Part shown: piece by piece, positions 1-8,583 of the stretch | How the letters are laid out: each line of letters begins with the position of its first letter | How positions within the stretch are numbered: the first letter of the stretch is position 1 | Assembly: GCF_003201835.2 (NCBI RefSeq) | Contig: NZ_CP029289.2 | Span: 62,001 to 126,000 of the forward strand | Origin: Acidianus brierleyi | GTDB lineage: Archaea > Thermoproteota > Thermoprotei_A > Sulfolobales > Sulfolobaceae | Length of the DNA stretch: 64,000 nucleotides | Direction of reading: 5' to 3' | The notes under the pieces: model-generated | Databases searched by the model: none | Told to the model about the DNA's origin: nothing | Seen by the model: the letters and a program-made list of their open reading frames with translations, nothing else | Translations under genes and position numbers: made by a program

Positions 1-1083
1 ATAAGTAGTGAAGTAGCTAATTAGACCAAGAAATCCATAATAATATGATGGAGTAATAGAAATTATACCTTTGCCTTTAATAATAGTAGCACTAGTGGCA
101 TTAATAGTCAAAGACTTAATTGCAGTACCGTTTATTGTTCCATCAAAATTCGACAGAGATATCATACTACCTAAAACAGTCATAGAAACACTGCCATTAA
201 CTACTAATGTTGGTTGTTGCGAACTTAACAAACTTGGTACTAAAGTTATATTTCCATCAAACATTCCATTTAATGTCAATTGAGAGTTACTACTTAAATC
301 AAAAATACCGGAGATACTTCCGTTAATCTCTAAAGGATTGCTTTCAGGATACATGGATCCGCTGTAATAAGAATTAATATAGAAGAAAGAACTTTCACTA
401 GAAGGACATAATTCTCCACTATATAACGTTAAGGTGTTTCCATATTCTGCCATAAGTGCTTGAAGGGGAGCCGTAGAGTTTATCGTAAATTGAGGATTTT
501 GTAAAACCTTAAAACTATTAGGATTTAGCGAAACAATTCCTGCTGGCTCTGTTTCATACGTTGTTAATATTACTGTATATGGAGGTACTGCTATAATATT
601 ACCAAGATTAGTGACTACTGCTATCGCATTATAGTTACCTGATACGGGTATTTTAACTGAGTCATAGCCATTAAACTTACTATTTATATTTGTTTCATTT
701 ATTACTATATTTACATTTTTATTTATTACAGTCCATTCATTTTTAGAGTTTAGTCCTAATATAGTTTTAATTACTAACGGAACAGATGGATTATTTTGGA
801 GAATAAGTACATAAAGTTCGGAATTATCGTATACTAAACCAAAATATTTAGGAGTTATTGAGCCCATAGCATTATTAGAAGATAATTGCAGATTATTTCT
901 AATTACTGTTATTTCACTTAGTTGTTGTTGTGAAGAAGTTTCATATATTTGCGCGTTGGCTTGAGCCATATCACTTGATGTGGGTATAGAAAAAATCATA
1001 TACGATAATGGTATTAATATAACGATAACTATCAATAAAACAAATAGCATTGCTATAACAGGAGAAATGGCTTTTCTATTCAT
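1..1083 (-). CDS. Type IV pilin-like secreted protein (3' end outside window)
   Basis: This reading frame is open for all 361 codons from an ATG at 1083 to the window edge, so the C-terminus is missing. The N-terminus reads MNRKAISPVIAML followed by a long hydrophobic helix, the usual form of an archaeal pilin/archaellin (class III) signal that PibD-type peptidase would cleave. The rest is rich in Ser, Thr and Asn with many N-x-S/T sequons, as expected of a glycosylated surface protein. A GGTGAG ribosome-binding site lies just upstream, and the stop of the neighbouring pilin-like gene is only a few bases before the start, so the two are probably co-transcribed. It is long for a pilin and could be a minor pilin or adhesin. 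Confidence 0.75.
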   Translation of the reverse strand, partial: MNRKAISPVIAMLFVLLIVIVILIPLSYMIFSIPTSSDMAQANAQIYETSSQQQLSEITVIRNNLQLSSNNAMGSITPKYFGLVYDNSELYVLILQNNPSVPLVIKTILGLNSKNEWTVINKNVNIVINETNINSKFNGYDSVKIPVSGNYNAIAVVTNLGNIIAVPPYTVILTTYETEPAGIVSLNPNSFKVLQNPQFTINSTAPLQALMAEYGNTLTLYSGELCPSSESSFFYINSYYSGSMYPESNPLEINGSISGIFDLSSNSQLTLNGMFDGNITLVPSLLSSQQPTLVVNGSVSMTVLGSMISLSNFDGTINGTAIKSLTINATSATIIKGKGIISITPSYYYGFLGLISYFTTY

Positions 1084-1087
1084 ATTC

Positions 1088-1612
1088 TCACCCAGAAATC
1101 CATACGTAGCCTATTCTATAGTACTGCCCATTAAGATTTACAATAAACCATAATATCGCGTTCTCCCCATTTTTTAAATATATAAACTGTACAGAATTGG
1201 AATGAGTAGAGTAAATATAGGCATTACCATTATATAATACCGAACCAGAATCAGAATATACTACAATAGGTCTGTAAGAACCAATAGTATAATTAACATT
1301 AACCCAACCTTCCGATTGTAAAGGTGTAACATAAGTTTGAGAATTTTGAAGCGAGCTACTTACTTGAAACGCAACTATATACAAGGCTATATTGTAACTA
1401 GGAATAAACGGATATATAACGAAATTTATACCACTAGAATTTGAAATCTGTAATTCTCTTATTTGAAGTGACATGCTAATTTCTTGAGCTTGTTTAATAT
1501 TATTAATATTTGAGGCTTGAATTCCGAAGTATCCACCAAATAAACCTAAAGCTATAAGTCCAATTATAATAGTCGCTATTACAAGTATGAAAGTAGATAT
1601 TATATTATCCAT
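1088..1612 (-). CDS. Small pilin-like surface protein
   Basis: This 174-residue protein has a single hydrophobic segment at roughly residues 5-28, after a short N-terminus lacking a clear Lys/Arg-Ala-x-Ser pilin motif. The remainder is beta-rich with many Tyr, Asn and Ser. This organisation resembles FlaG/FlaF-like or minor pilin proteins of archaeal type IV pili, but no family can be named with certainty. It is followed within a few bases by a clearer pilin-like gene on the same strand, which suggests a two-gene operon for a surface filament. The start is an ATG at 1612. Confidence 0.65.
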   Translation of the reverse strand: MDNIISTFILVIATIIIGLIALGLFGGYFGIQASNINNIKQAQEISMSLQIRELQISNSSGINFVIYPFIPSYNIALYIVAFQVSSSLQNSQTYVTPLQSEGWVNVNYTIGSYRPIVVYSDSGSVLYNGNAYIYSTHSNSVQFIYLKNGENAILWFIVNLNGQYYRIGYVWISG

Positions 1613-1817
1613 TTACTTTCACCGTAGTCTATGTATTTTATAGGCGAACATTCTATTTAAATCTATTAGATAAAATAGTTACCATATAAAACCGCCAAAA
1701 TGAATTATTATCTTAAAATAAAAGGAAAGGTAATTTATTAACAAGACAAAATATAAAATTATTTGGTACGATATTTTCTACATATAAATTATTATCCCTA
1801 TATTCATAAATTGAATT

Positions 1818-2804
1818 TTATATAGAAATTAGAATTCTACCTTTTCTCTCTTTAGAAAATAAAGACAACAGAGCTTCTTTTCCATTGCTTAATGGAAATT
1901 CCTTCCAAACGAAGGATTTGCATTTATTACAGATTTCTGTTAATTCTCTAAATTCTTCGAAAGTTCCTCTAACAGTACCTATAAATGATATATGTCTAAG
2001 ATATGCTTGCGTTAAGTCTATTGTAACTTTATTTCCACTTAATGTGCCGAAGAAAACCATTTTACCTCCTTGTTTCAATAATCTAAGTCCTAAATCCCAA
2101 TATTTACTTCCCAGAGGATTTACGACAATATCTGCCATCTCACCATCAGTTATATTCTTTACTGCTTCCTCTACCTCAGTATACGTTACTACATTACTAG
2201 AAACTTTCAATTCATTATTAGTAACAGATACTACAATCCCTCCCATAATTTCAGCTAATTGTGATGCGAAAAGTCCAGCATTTCCTGAAGATCCAAAAAC
2301 TACTACTACGTCTCCTTTTTTTATCCTTGAATATTTTAGTGCATGATAAGAAGCTAATGCAGATATTGATAATGCTGGCATGATCTCCCAGTCTAGATTT
2401 GCTTTAATTACGTTCCTTGCAGGTACTTTAACATATTCAGCATATCCTCCATTTTCATCTATTCCTATTCTTCTTCCCGCTTTGCATAACATTTCTAACC
2501 CTCTTTTACAATAGTTGCAATTTCCATCGAAAGTTCTTGTATATACAGCGACTTTGTCTCCTTCTTTTACATTATTAACGTTATTTCCTACTTCCTCAAC
2601 TATTCCAGAAAACTCTGAACCCGCTATATGTGGAATAGGATTTACCTTCATAGAGGAAATAGTCATATAATCAAGCTGAGTAACTCCAGATTTTACTATT
2701 TTTACGAGAACTTCGTCATCTTTTATCATAGGCATATCGACGTCAGAATATTTCAAATTCTCTATTCCATTCTTATCGAAAACAAGGGCTTTCAAGTTCC
2801 TCAC
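1818..2804 (-). CDS. Zinc-type medium-chain alcohol dehydrogenase family protein
   Basis: This 328-residue protein is a medium-chain dehydrogenase/reductase. The N-terminal GroES-like half carries HIAGSEFSGIVEEVG and a structural-zinc segment with CNYCKRGLEMLC. The Rossmann half has a VVVFGSSGNAG nucleotide loop near residue 170. The catalytic-zinc Cys usually found around residue 40 is replaced: the region reads SGVTQLDY. It may therefore be a zinc-independent reductase rather than a classical alcohol dehydrogenase. Length is slightly short for the family. It stands alone between the pilin-like genes and the divergent hsp20. The substrate cannot be inferred. Confidence 0.8.
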   Translation of the reverse strand: MRNLKALVFDKNGIENLKYSDVDMPMIKDDEVLVKIVKSGVTQLDYMTISSMKVNPIPHIAGSEFSGIVEEVGNNVNNVKEGDKVAVYTRTFDGNCNYCKRGLEMLCKAGRRIGIDENGGYAEYVKVPARNVIKANLDWEIMPALSISALASYHALKYSRIKKGDVVVVFGSSGNAGLFASQLAEIMGGIVVSVTNNELKVSSNVVTYTEVEEAVKNITDGEMADIVVNPLGSKYWDLGLRLLKQGGKMVFFGTLSGNKVTIDLTQAYLRHISFIGTVRGTFEEFRELTEICNKCKSFVWKEFPLSNGKEALLSLFSKERKGRILISI

Positions 2805-3041
2805 GATCCTCTAAAGTGCATTCTATGATAAGGTCTGCTTTTTTTCTTTTTGAATTTACCGTTCACTAGTTTCTTTAATATTGAGATTTTAAAAGATTTT
2901 TTCTTTTTAATAGATCTTTAAATGTGTAAATTAAGTAGAAGCTTTTTAACTTTGTTATTCATTATATATTATTATGAGACTACTTAGATGGTATTTAATA
3001 TATAAAATATTGGCTTTCTTCATGAGAAGAGGTGGTAGAAA

Positions 3042-3422
3042 GTGAGTTTTTCAGGAATAGTAAAGAAAGAAATAACAAAAAGAGTTGAAGATTTAACTAG
3101 AAGTTTTTATGAATCTGCGTTGCCTCCTGTTGATATTTATGAAGAAGGGGGTTATTTAATAGTAGTAGCTGATTTAGCAGGCTTCAATAAGACAAACATA
3201 CATGCAAGGATTACTCCTCAAAATGAGTTAGTAATTGAAGCAGATAGAGAGATAAGCGAGACAGGAACTAAATATCTAACGCAAAGACCTAAAAGTATAA
3301 GGAGAGTAATATCCTTACCAGTAGCTGTTAAAAAAGACGGAGAAATAACAGGAAAATACGAAAATGGCGTATTAACATTAAGATTCCCTGTAGAGGGATC
3401 AGCTACTGTAAAAATAGAATGA
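3042..3422 (+). CDS. Small heat shock protein, Hsp20/alpha-crystallin family
   Basis: This 126-residue protein is almost entirely an alpha-crystallin domain: PPVDIYEEGGYLIVVADLAG begins the domain near residue 29, and the ENGVLTLRFP motif characteristic of Hsp20 lies near residue 109. Members act as ATP-independent holdases that form oligomers and protect unfolding proteins. The predicted start is GTG at 3042, preceded by a strong GAGGTGG ribosome-binding site, with a TATA-like TTTAATATATAAA stretch about 40 bases upstream. The C-terminal I-x-I oligomerisation motif is absent or degenerate; the protein ends TVKIE. Confidence 0.93.
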   Translation: MSFSGIVKKEITKRVEDLTRSFYESALPPVDIYEEGGYLIVVADLAGFNKTNIHARITPQNELVIEADREISETGTKYLTQRPKSIRRVISLPVAVKKDGEITGKYENGVLTLRFPVEGSATVKIE

Positions 3423-3426
3423 TTTT

Positions 3427-4887
3427 TTAGCCTCTTTTTAATACTACTCCTAAAATAGCTAAGAGAATAGATAGGATAGGTTGCTTAAAAGCAATATATA
3501 ATATAATTGACAGTACTATAATTGCAATAGGCAATGTTTCATATTTTTCCTTTTTTGGTTTTTCGGGTTTCTCTAGTAACGAGAGTCTGAATTTCCTTAT
3601 AGCATTAGATAATGTATCCTTAACCTCGTCTATCATTGCTGGAAATACTAGTCCTTCATCTTCAATTAAATCTACTAATCTCTCAAAAAAATTAAAATCA
3701 GGATCTATTTGTGTACATGTTCCTCCTAAAGTAGACGTCATTCTAACATAGAGAACCATCTTTTCTGGCAATCTAAGCGGAAATCTATAGAATACCTCGT
3801 TTGCTGCCTGTATAAATTCCTCTACTTCCAACGTTTCTGGAGTAACTCCTTGAAACCCTTTTAAAAAGAGTTCTATTCCTTTAGCTAAAAGCTCTCTATC
3901 TGCTTCTGGTTGCACAGCATTAAGTTCCTCTAATACTCTTACTAAACCTACACCATCAAGTCTTATTAATGCAGTATATGCTCTTATTAGCTTATTTCTG
4001 GTATCCTTATCCATTCTTCCTATCATTCCAAAATCGTAAATTACTATGTTTCCCTCGTCATCAACTGCAATGTTCCCTGGGTGCGGATCTGCATGAAAAT
4101 ACTCTTTTTCTAAAAGGAGAACCATGAAAATTTTAAAGACCCTATAGGCCAAATAGGAGGGTTGAATAATTTTTTTAGCTTCTTCAGACGTTACTTTATG
4201 TGCCTTTATATATTCCATAATTAATACTCTTTTTGTAGCGAAATAAGGTTCCGGTACTCTAACATCTGGAAATTCGCTAAGCTCTTCCTTAATTTTTTTC
4301 ATGTAAAACTCTTCTTTAGTGAAATCCATTTCCTCAAAAATTCTTGAAGAAAAGTCATTAACTATTGCCTTAAAACTCTCGTAGAATGATTCATCAAATA
4401 AAAATCTTAAAAATGGCAATAGCCTTTTTATTACTTCAACATCCTCTTTTACAACTTCCCTTATTTTAGGTCTATTCACCTTAAAGACTACTTCATTACC
4501 TTCTTTAGTCTTAGCTAAATATACTTGTCCTATACTTGCTGAGGATATAGGCTCATTATTAATTTCAAATTCATTAATTTTTTCTCCTAGATCCTCCTCA
4601 ATTTCTTTTTTAACTTCTTCCCAAGGAGACGGAGGTACTTGATCTTGTAATCTAGAAAGAACCTTTAAGTAAGGTTCAGGTAAAACATCGGAATGAACAG
4701 AAATCATTTGACCCATTTTTATGAAAGCAGGACCTAAGGAAATTAACGCATTAAGAAGCTTTTCCGCTTCTTTTTCCATTTCCTTATCATCTAAACTTTT
4801 TCCCTCAAGCATCAATTTTCTATAATGTCTAATCATCAAAACACGTGGAAATAATTTCGTAGCTACCTCAATAGTTCTCTTAAGCAT
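3427..4887 (-). CDS. ABC1/AarF/UbiB-family atypical protein kinase
   Basis: This 486-residue protein has the ABC1 kinase-like fold. Visible are the family-specific MGQMIS segment, a GQVYLAKT loop, a VFKVNRP region with the presumed ATP-binding Lys, the catalytic ADPHPGN loop and the IYDFGMIG metal-binding motif. Two hydrophobic segments end the protein, suggesting a membrane anchor. Bacterial and eukaryotic homologues act in quinone biosynthesis; the archaeal role is unproven but proximity to a quinone-reducing enzyme (doxDA) is suggestive. The frame is open to 4980, but that start overlaps the upstream gene; the ATG at 4887 fits the family and leaves 37 bases between genes. Confidence 0.85.
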   Translation of the reverse strand: MLKRTIEVATKLFPRVLMIRHYRKLMLEGKSLDDKEMEKEAEKLLNALISLGPAFIKMGQMISVHSDVLPEPYLKVLSRLQDQVPPSPWEEVKKEIEEDLGEKINEFEINNEPISSASIGQVYLAKTKEGNEVVFKVNRPKIREVVKEDVEVIKRLLPFLRFLFDESFYESFKAIVNDFSSRIFEEMDFTKEEFYMKKIKEELSEFPDVRVPEPYFATKRVLIMEYIKAHKVTSEEAKKIIQPSYLAYRVFKIFMVLLLEKEYFHADPHPGNIAVDDEGNIVIYDFGMIGRMDKDTRNKLIRAYTALIRLDGVGLVRVLEELNAVQPEADRELLAKGIELFLKGFQGVTPETLEVEEFIQAANEVFYRFPLRLPEKMVLYVRMTSTLGGTCTQIDPDFNFFERLVDLIEDEGLVFPAMIDEVKDTLSNAIRKFRLSLLEKPEKPKKEKYETLPIAIIVLSIILYIAFKQPILSILLAILGVVLKRG

Positions 4888-4924
4888 AAAATATGTATAA
4901 CAAAGAAAGTAAAAGAGATTTGCA

Positions 4925-5656
4925 TTAATCCAAGGTTTCTTCAAGCTTTTCATAATAAGAATAAATACTGCTAGGTACATTTCCGCTGTTTATGTCTTTT
5001 AGAAGGCTAGTAGAATTAGTAGAAATCGATAATATTTGCCCTGGAGTAAGAGATGAAGGATATCCTATCAACATCCATGTTCCTTTAGGATCAGTTATAA
5101 TAAGTACTGTAGCTATATGCGGAGGATTTCCAGAATTAACTACTGATAGCATAAATCCTGCTAAGGGCTCATTAACTTCGTATTTCTCCACTAAAGAATA
5201 TACCCATTCTGGCGTTTTATTCTTTATAATCTCTAGACCGTATTGAACTAAATTCGTAATCTTAGTACCATTAGGAGTTGCATTAAGGTACTGATTATAA
5301 AGATAAATATAATGAAATTGTATAGAAGAATTTGATGAGAAATTTGTAAATATTAAGCCTGGCACGGGTTCACCAATATCCGATTCAAAAATAGAATAAT
5401 GCGGTTGTACACTAACATTTCCATAATGTCTTAGCATAACATATAGGGGCCAAGATAATGTAGCTCCATAAGGACATCCATACCAAGATATGAAATATAT
5501 TTCAGTCGAATTACCTGCAAAATCTCTATTCGCTACCTTAACCAAATGGTTTAGTGGATCAGGCATAAATAAAGAAATAACATTCCCCCAATAACTAAAA
5601 AGAATTATAAATATAATTGCAATAGCAAAAACTATAGCAGTAATACTTCTTCTCAT
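4925..5656 (-). CDS. DUF929 family membrane-anchored protein
   Basis: This 243-residue protein has one N-terminal transmembrane helix and an extracytoplasmic domain matching DUF929, a family typical of Sulfolobales. The landmark is FISWYGCPYGATLSWPLY, in which the single Cys sits where thioredoxin-like folds have a redox Cys. Several N-x-S/T sites fit an exported glycoprotein. The ATG at 5656 is preceded by GGTG and was chosen over an in-frame start at 5731 that would overlap doxA. It follows doxA by 44 bases and is probably in the doxDA transcript. The function is unknown. Confidence 0.8.
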   Translation of the reverse strand: MRRSITAIVFAIAIIFIILFSYWGNVISLFMPDPLNHLVKVANRDFAGNSTEIYFISWYGCPYGATLSWPLYVMLRHYGNVSVQPHYSIFESDIGEPVPGLIFTNFSSNSSIQFHYIYLYNQYLNATPNGTKITNLVQYGLEIIKNKTPEWVYSLVEKYEVNEPLAGFMLSVVNSGNPPHIATVLIITDPKGTWMLIGYPSSLTPGQILSISTNSTSLLKDINSGNVPSSIYSYYEKLEETLD

Positions 5657-5700
5657 AATAGCACCATATTGATAAAAAAGAAATATAAAAAGAAAAAAAA

Positions 5701-6201
5701 TTAGCTTATAGTTATTGTTGCAGTAGCCCATCTACTTGGACTTATGGCTGGAGTTACTAAAGTTATTTTATAAGTCCCTGGAGATAAGTGAACTGGAATT
5801 ATTAGTTGGAACTGTGCCTCGCTTCCTAATATTATTACAAATCCAGAGTAACTATTTACTGAATCTTTCTTATTCTCGTTCCATGGTGCTTGTATTATCT
5901 TTACTGTATCATGATATATCTCTGATGAGTTTAGGGTTAATGAATATGTAGAGTTACTTATTATCATCATTGTTCCAGATGCCGGATAAGCGTCTGGTCC
6001 ATCTATATCTGTTATGTTCAATATTATCTCAGTTCCATTAGATACTGGATATGCATTAGCATATGTAATATCGAGTTTAGGTAATTTCGAATTATTAAAT
6101 AATGGTCCTACTACGTTACCATACGACCACTGACCTGTTCCTAATATCCAACCAGCAATTAATATTGCGAAAATTATTCCAATTATTACTGTTCTTTCCA
6201 T
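5701..6201 (-). CDS. doxA: Thiosulfate:quinone oxidoreductase small subunit DoxA
   Basis: This 166-residue protein has one N-terminal transmembrane helix (about residues 4-22, ending WILGTGQW) and an extracytoplasmic beta-rich domain with several N-x-S/T glycosylation sites. Length, topology and position directly after doxD match DoxA of the Acidianus TQO, which oxidises thiosulfate to tetrathionate and passes electrons to caldariella quinone. DoxA is the smaller subunit of that membrane complex. It starts with ATG six bases after the doxD stop, so the two are translationally linked. Confidence 0.9.
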   Translation of the reverse strand: MERTVIIGIIFAILIAGWILGTGQWSYGNVVGPLFNNSKLPKLDITYANAYPVSNGTEIILNITDIDGPDAYPASGTMMIISNSTYSLTLNSSEIYHDTVKIIQAPWNENKKDSVNSYSGFVIILGSEAQFQLIIPVHLSPGTYKITLVTPAISPSRWATATITIS

Positions 6202-6206
6202 TTATA

Positions 6207-6755
6207 TCACCATAATTTGATCCATTTAAGTATTGGAACGTTTTTAGCTAATGGCCTATCTCCAAATTTCTTATATAGGAAATAATCTAAACCAAAAACT
6301 CTACCTGGTGCGGTAAGCATTAGAGTTACAGCGCCTGCAGTTAATAATGCTCCTATTTGCCATTCATCTTCACATGTTGATCCTAGCCAGTATGCTGGAG
6401 CAAATCCTACAGCCATACCTAATGCTCCTAATGACGCTAACCTAGTCAATAAACCAATTACTATGAATAATCCTACTATTATTTCTACGTAACTGAATAT
6501 AGTTAAGAAAGTTACATCAAACGCTTTGTTTTCTAGTGTGAATAATAATAATCCTTTGAATGGGCCTGCATGTGGTAAAAAGTTTACTAGCTTTCCACCT
6601 ACGAAAGACGCTGAATTAGGATCTAGTTTTGCTGGTTTTAATACTGCCTTTCTTAATCCGCCGTCTAGATACATCCAGCCTACTGCAAATCTTACTGGCC
6701 ATAAGTATTCCATTCTTGTACTATTGCCAGCGTGAAGCATTTCTTTTCCTGCCAT
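6207..6755 (-). CDS. doxD: Thiosulfate:quinone oxidoreductase large subunit DoxD
   Basis: This 182-residue polytopic protein has about four hydrophobic segments and the DoxD/DoxX-family pattern RFAVGWMYLDGGLRK near residue 22. A conserved loop (YWLGSTCEDEWQIGAL) lies near residue 120. DoxD is the membrane subunit of thiosulfate:quinone oxidoreductase and feeds electrons from sulfur-compound oxidation into the quinone pool. The gene is first in the leftward operon doxD-doxA-DUF929, possibly extending to the ABC1 kinase. The start ATG at 6755 has a good GGTGAT ribosome-binding site and a TATA-like box upstream. Confidence 0.93.
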   Translation of the reverse strand: MAGKEMLHAGNSTRMEYLWPVRFAVGWMYLDGGLRKAVLKPAKLDPNSASFVGGKLVNFLPHAGPFKGLLLFTLENKAFDVTFLTIFSYVEIIVGLFIVIGLLTRLASLGALGMAVGFAPAYWLGSTCEDEWQIGALLTAGAVTLMLTAPGRVFGLDYFLYKKFGDRPLAKNVPILKWIKLW

Positions 6756-6758
6756 CTA

Positions 6759-6800
6759 ATCACCAAATTGAAAGTATCTATCAGAAAGTTTATAAAATTT
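6759..6800 (-). promoter_or_regulatory. Promoter and ribosome-binding site of doxDA
   Basis: Read on the minus strand, a TATA-like TTTTATAAA box (about 6790-6799) follows an A-rich BRE-like stretch. A GGTGAT ribosome-binding site (6759-6764) lies five bases before the doxD ATG. The box is about 35-40 bases from the ATG, so the transcript has a short leader that includes the ribosome-binding site. Confidence 0.6.
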
Positions 6801-7142
6801 TCTTTAATTGACTACATTAGTTAATATCTAAGTACTTTTTATAACAAAGATATATATAAGTATTCATTAAAACTTTTACTTATTAAGAAAAATGTTTTAT
6901 TTTATTAAACTTATTTAACTATAAATTATTCGTTTGATTGCTTACTTTACCTGATTATAATTTCTAATATTATGATCTTGCTAGAATTTAAATCTTACTC
7001 AAGTTAAATCTTTTTAAACGTATTATAGAATAGAGAATAAAAATTTTATTTTATCTTAAAAATTAATATAATAAAGTATACGACTTTATTCAAGAACTAA
7101 GGACCAAATTAAAACAATTACTTAATATAGTTGAAAAGCACT
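6801..7142. other. AT-rich spacer upstream of doxD
   Basis: This stretch between the doxD promoter and the end of the MFS gene has no convincing reading frame, RNA structure or repeat. It is very AT-rich and probably holds only regulatory sequence for doxDA, but no specific operator could be recognised. Confidence 0.4.
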
Positions 7143-8342
7143 TTATTCTACTTTTAACTCGCTAGTTTTCAAGGTTTCTGGACCCATCGATAAACCAAAT
7201 ATTGAAATTATTGCTCCTATACTAAGAACTGTAAATGCAGCAATATATGGATTAGATATCTTAGAGAATAGTGAAATATAAATTGAAGAGAATCCTGCTA
7301 CAATAAATGCTCCATTATAGGAAAAACCAACTCCAGTAGCTCTACTAAACGTCTTAAATCTCTCAGCAAGATAAGCAGGAGATATTGCTGAAGGTAGATT
7401 TATCCCAAAACCGAATATTAATGTAGGAAGTAAAAGTGCATGCTCAATTCCAAAATAGAATATTCCTGCAGCTAAAACTGATATTATAGAGCCTATAATA
7501 GCCATTGTTCTTCTCCCTATATAATCAGAAATTAATCCTGAAATTATCATTGCAGGTATTCCTATTAAGTTCATGAATAAGGCTAAAGGCCCATAAACTG
7601 CAGGAGATAAATGCATTACGGTTCCGAAAAGAACTGGTACGAATTGAGGTCCTGCGTAAATCATTATCCAAAAGCCTATCATTACTAAGATAGTTTGAAT
7701 AATTGGTTTAAGACCAATTAAAGGAGACTCTTTTTTAGCTTCTAGAAATACCTTTGATTCTGTTAGTTTAGCTCTTATTATTACTGCTAAAGCAGCTGGG
7801 ATTATACCTAGAATAAATATATATCTCCAACCAATAGATATAAAATCTTTAGTTGGAGCTAAAAATGTAAATAATAGATCAACTATAACGAAACCAACTA
7901 ATGTACCTGACTGCATTATCCCTGAAGTTAAACCTCTTCTTCTACTTACGCTCTCCATTGCTAATGTAAAACTTGATGATACATCACCTCCTATAAAGAC
8001 CCCTTGCATAAGCCTTAATAGAGACAGAATAACTGGAGCTAAAATACCTATTTGATAATATGTAGGTAAAAGCCCAGTTAAGCCTATAGTTAAGGAATAT
8101 CCTAATACTGTGAAAATTAACGCCTTTTTCCTTCCTCTTAAATCTGCCAAATAACCAAAAACAAATCCTCCTAAAGGTCTTGATATTATAGTGAAAACTA
8201 TTGGTAAAACAGCACCTAAGAGACCTAATGTAGGATAATATAATTTTTCTAATATACTAGCTGTAATAACAACTGCACCTAAATCATAAGAATCCATAAC
8301 CCATGAAATATATGACCCAAGATAATTTGTCGAATTTGACAT
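7143..8342 (-). CDS. MFS transporter, metabolite:proton symporter type
   Basis: This is a 12-helix major facilitator of about 399 residues. It starts with WVMDSYDLGAVVI, similar to the D-Y-D first helix of the metabolite:H+ symporter subfamily. It has the loop 2-3 signature GYLADLRGRKKAL and the loop 8-9 counterpart GLISDYIGRRTMA. Substrates in this subfamily are organic acids or sugars; nothing here decides which. A GTG four codons upstream (8354) is possible, but the TATA-like box CTTTTTAAT lies about 28 bases from the ATG at 8342, favouring a leaderless start there. Confidence 0.85.
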   Translation of the reverse strand: MSNSTNYLGSYISWVMDSYDLGAVVITASILEKLYYPTLGLLGAVLPIVFTIISRPLGGFVFGYLADLRGRKKALIFTVLGYSLTIGLTGLLPTYYQIGILAPVILSLLRLMQGVFIGGDVSSSFTLAMESVSRRRGLTSGIMQSGTLVGFVIVDLLFTFLAPTKDFISIGWRYIFILGIIPAALAVIIRAKLTESKVFLEAKKESPLIGLKPIIQTILVMIGFWIMIYAGPQFVPVLFGTVMHLSPAVYGPLALFMNLIGIPAMIISGLISDYIGRRTMAIIGSIISVLAAGIFYFGIEHALLLPTLIFGFGINLPSAISPAYLAERFKTFSRATGVGFSYNGAFIVAGFSSIYISLFSKISNPYIAAFTVLSIGAIISIFGLSMGPETLKTSELKVE

Positions 8343-8583
8343 GATTTTTTGCACTGACTAGGTAATTAAAAAGTTTTCTAATGTTTGAGGCTAAATATTA
8401 ACCTTTTTAATATATTGAAAATAAATATTATTTTAATTTATTATTTATAATCTAATATCGTACAAATTATACATTAAACCGATATTTTTTGATAATTATG
8501 ATTCGTTAGTTTTCAAAGCTTACTTATACATATCGTATGTAAGATTTAAATTTATTTCCTAAAGAATAAACTATCGACCATGA

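Noticed and set aside
71..283. A 70-residue plus-strand open frame at the left edge
   Set aside because: It is antisense to the long open pilin-like frame, which has a signal motif and ribosome-binding site; it is a shadow.
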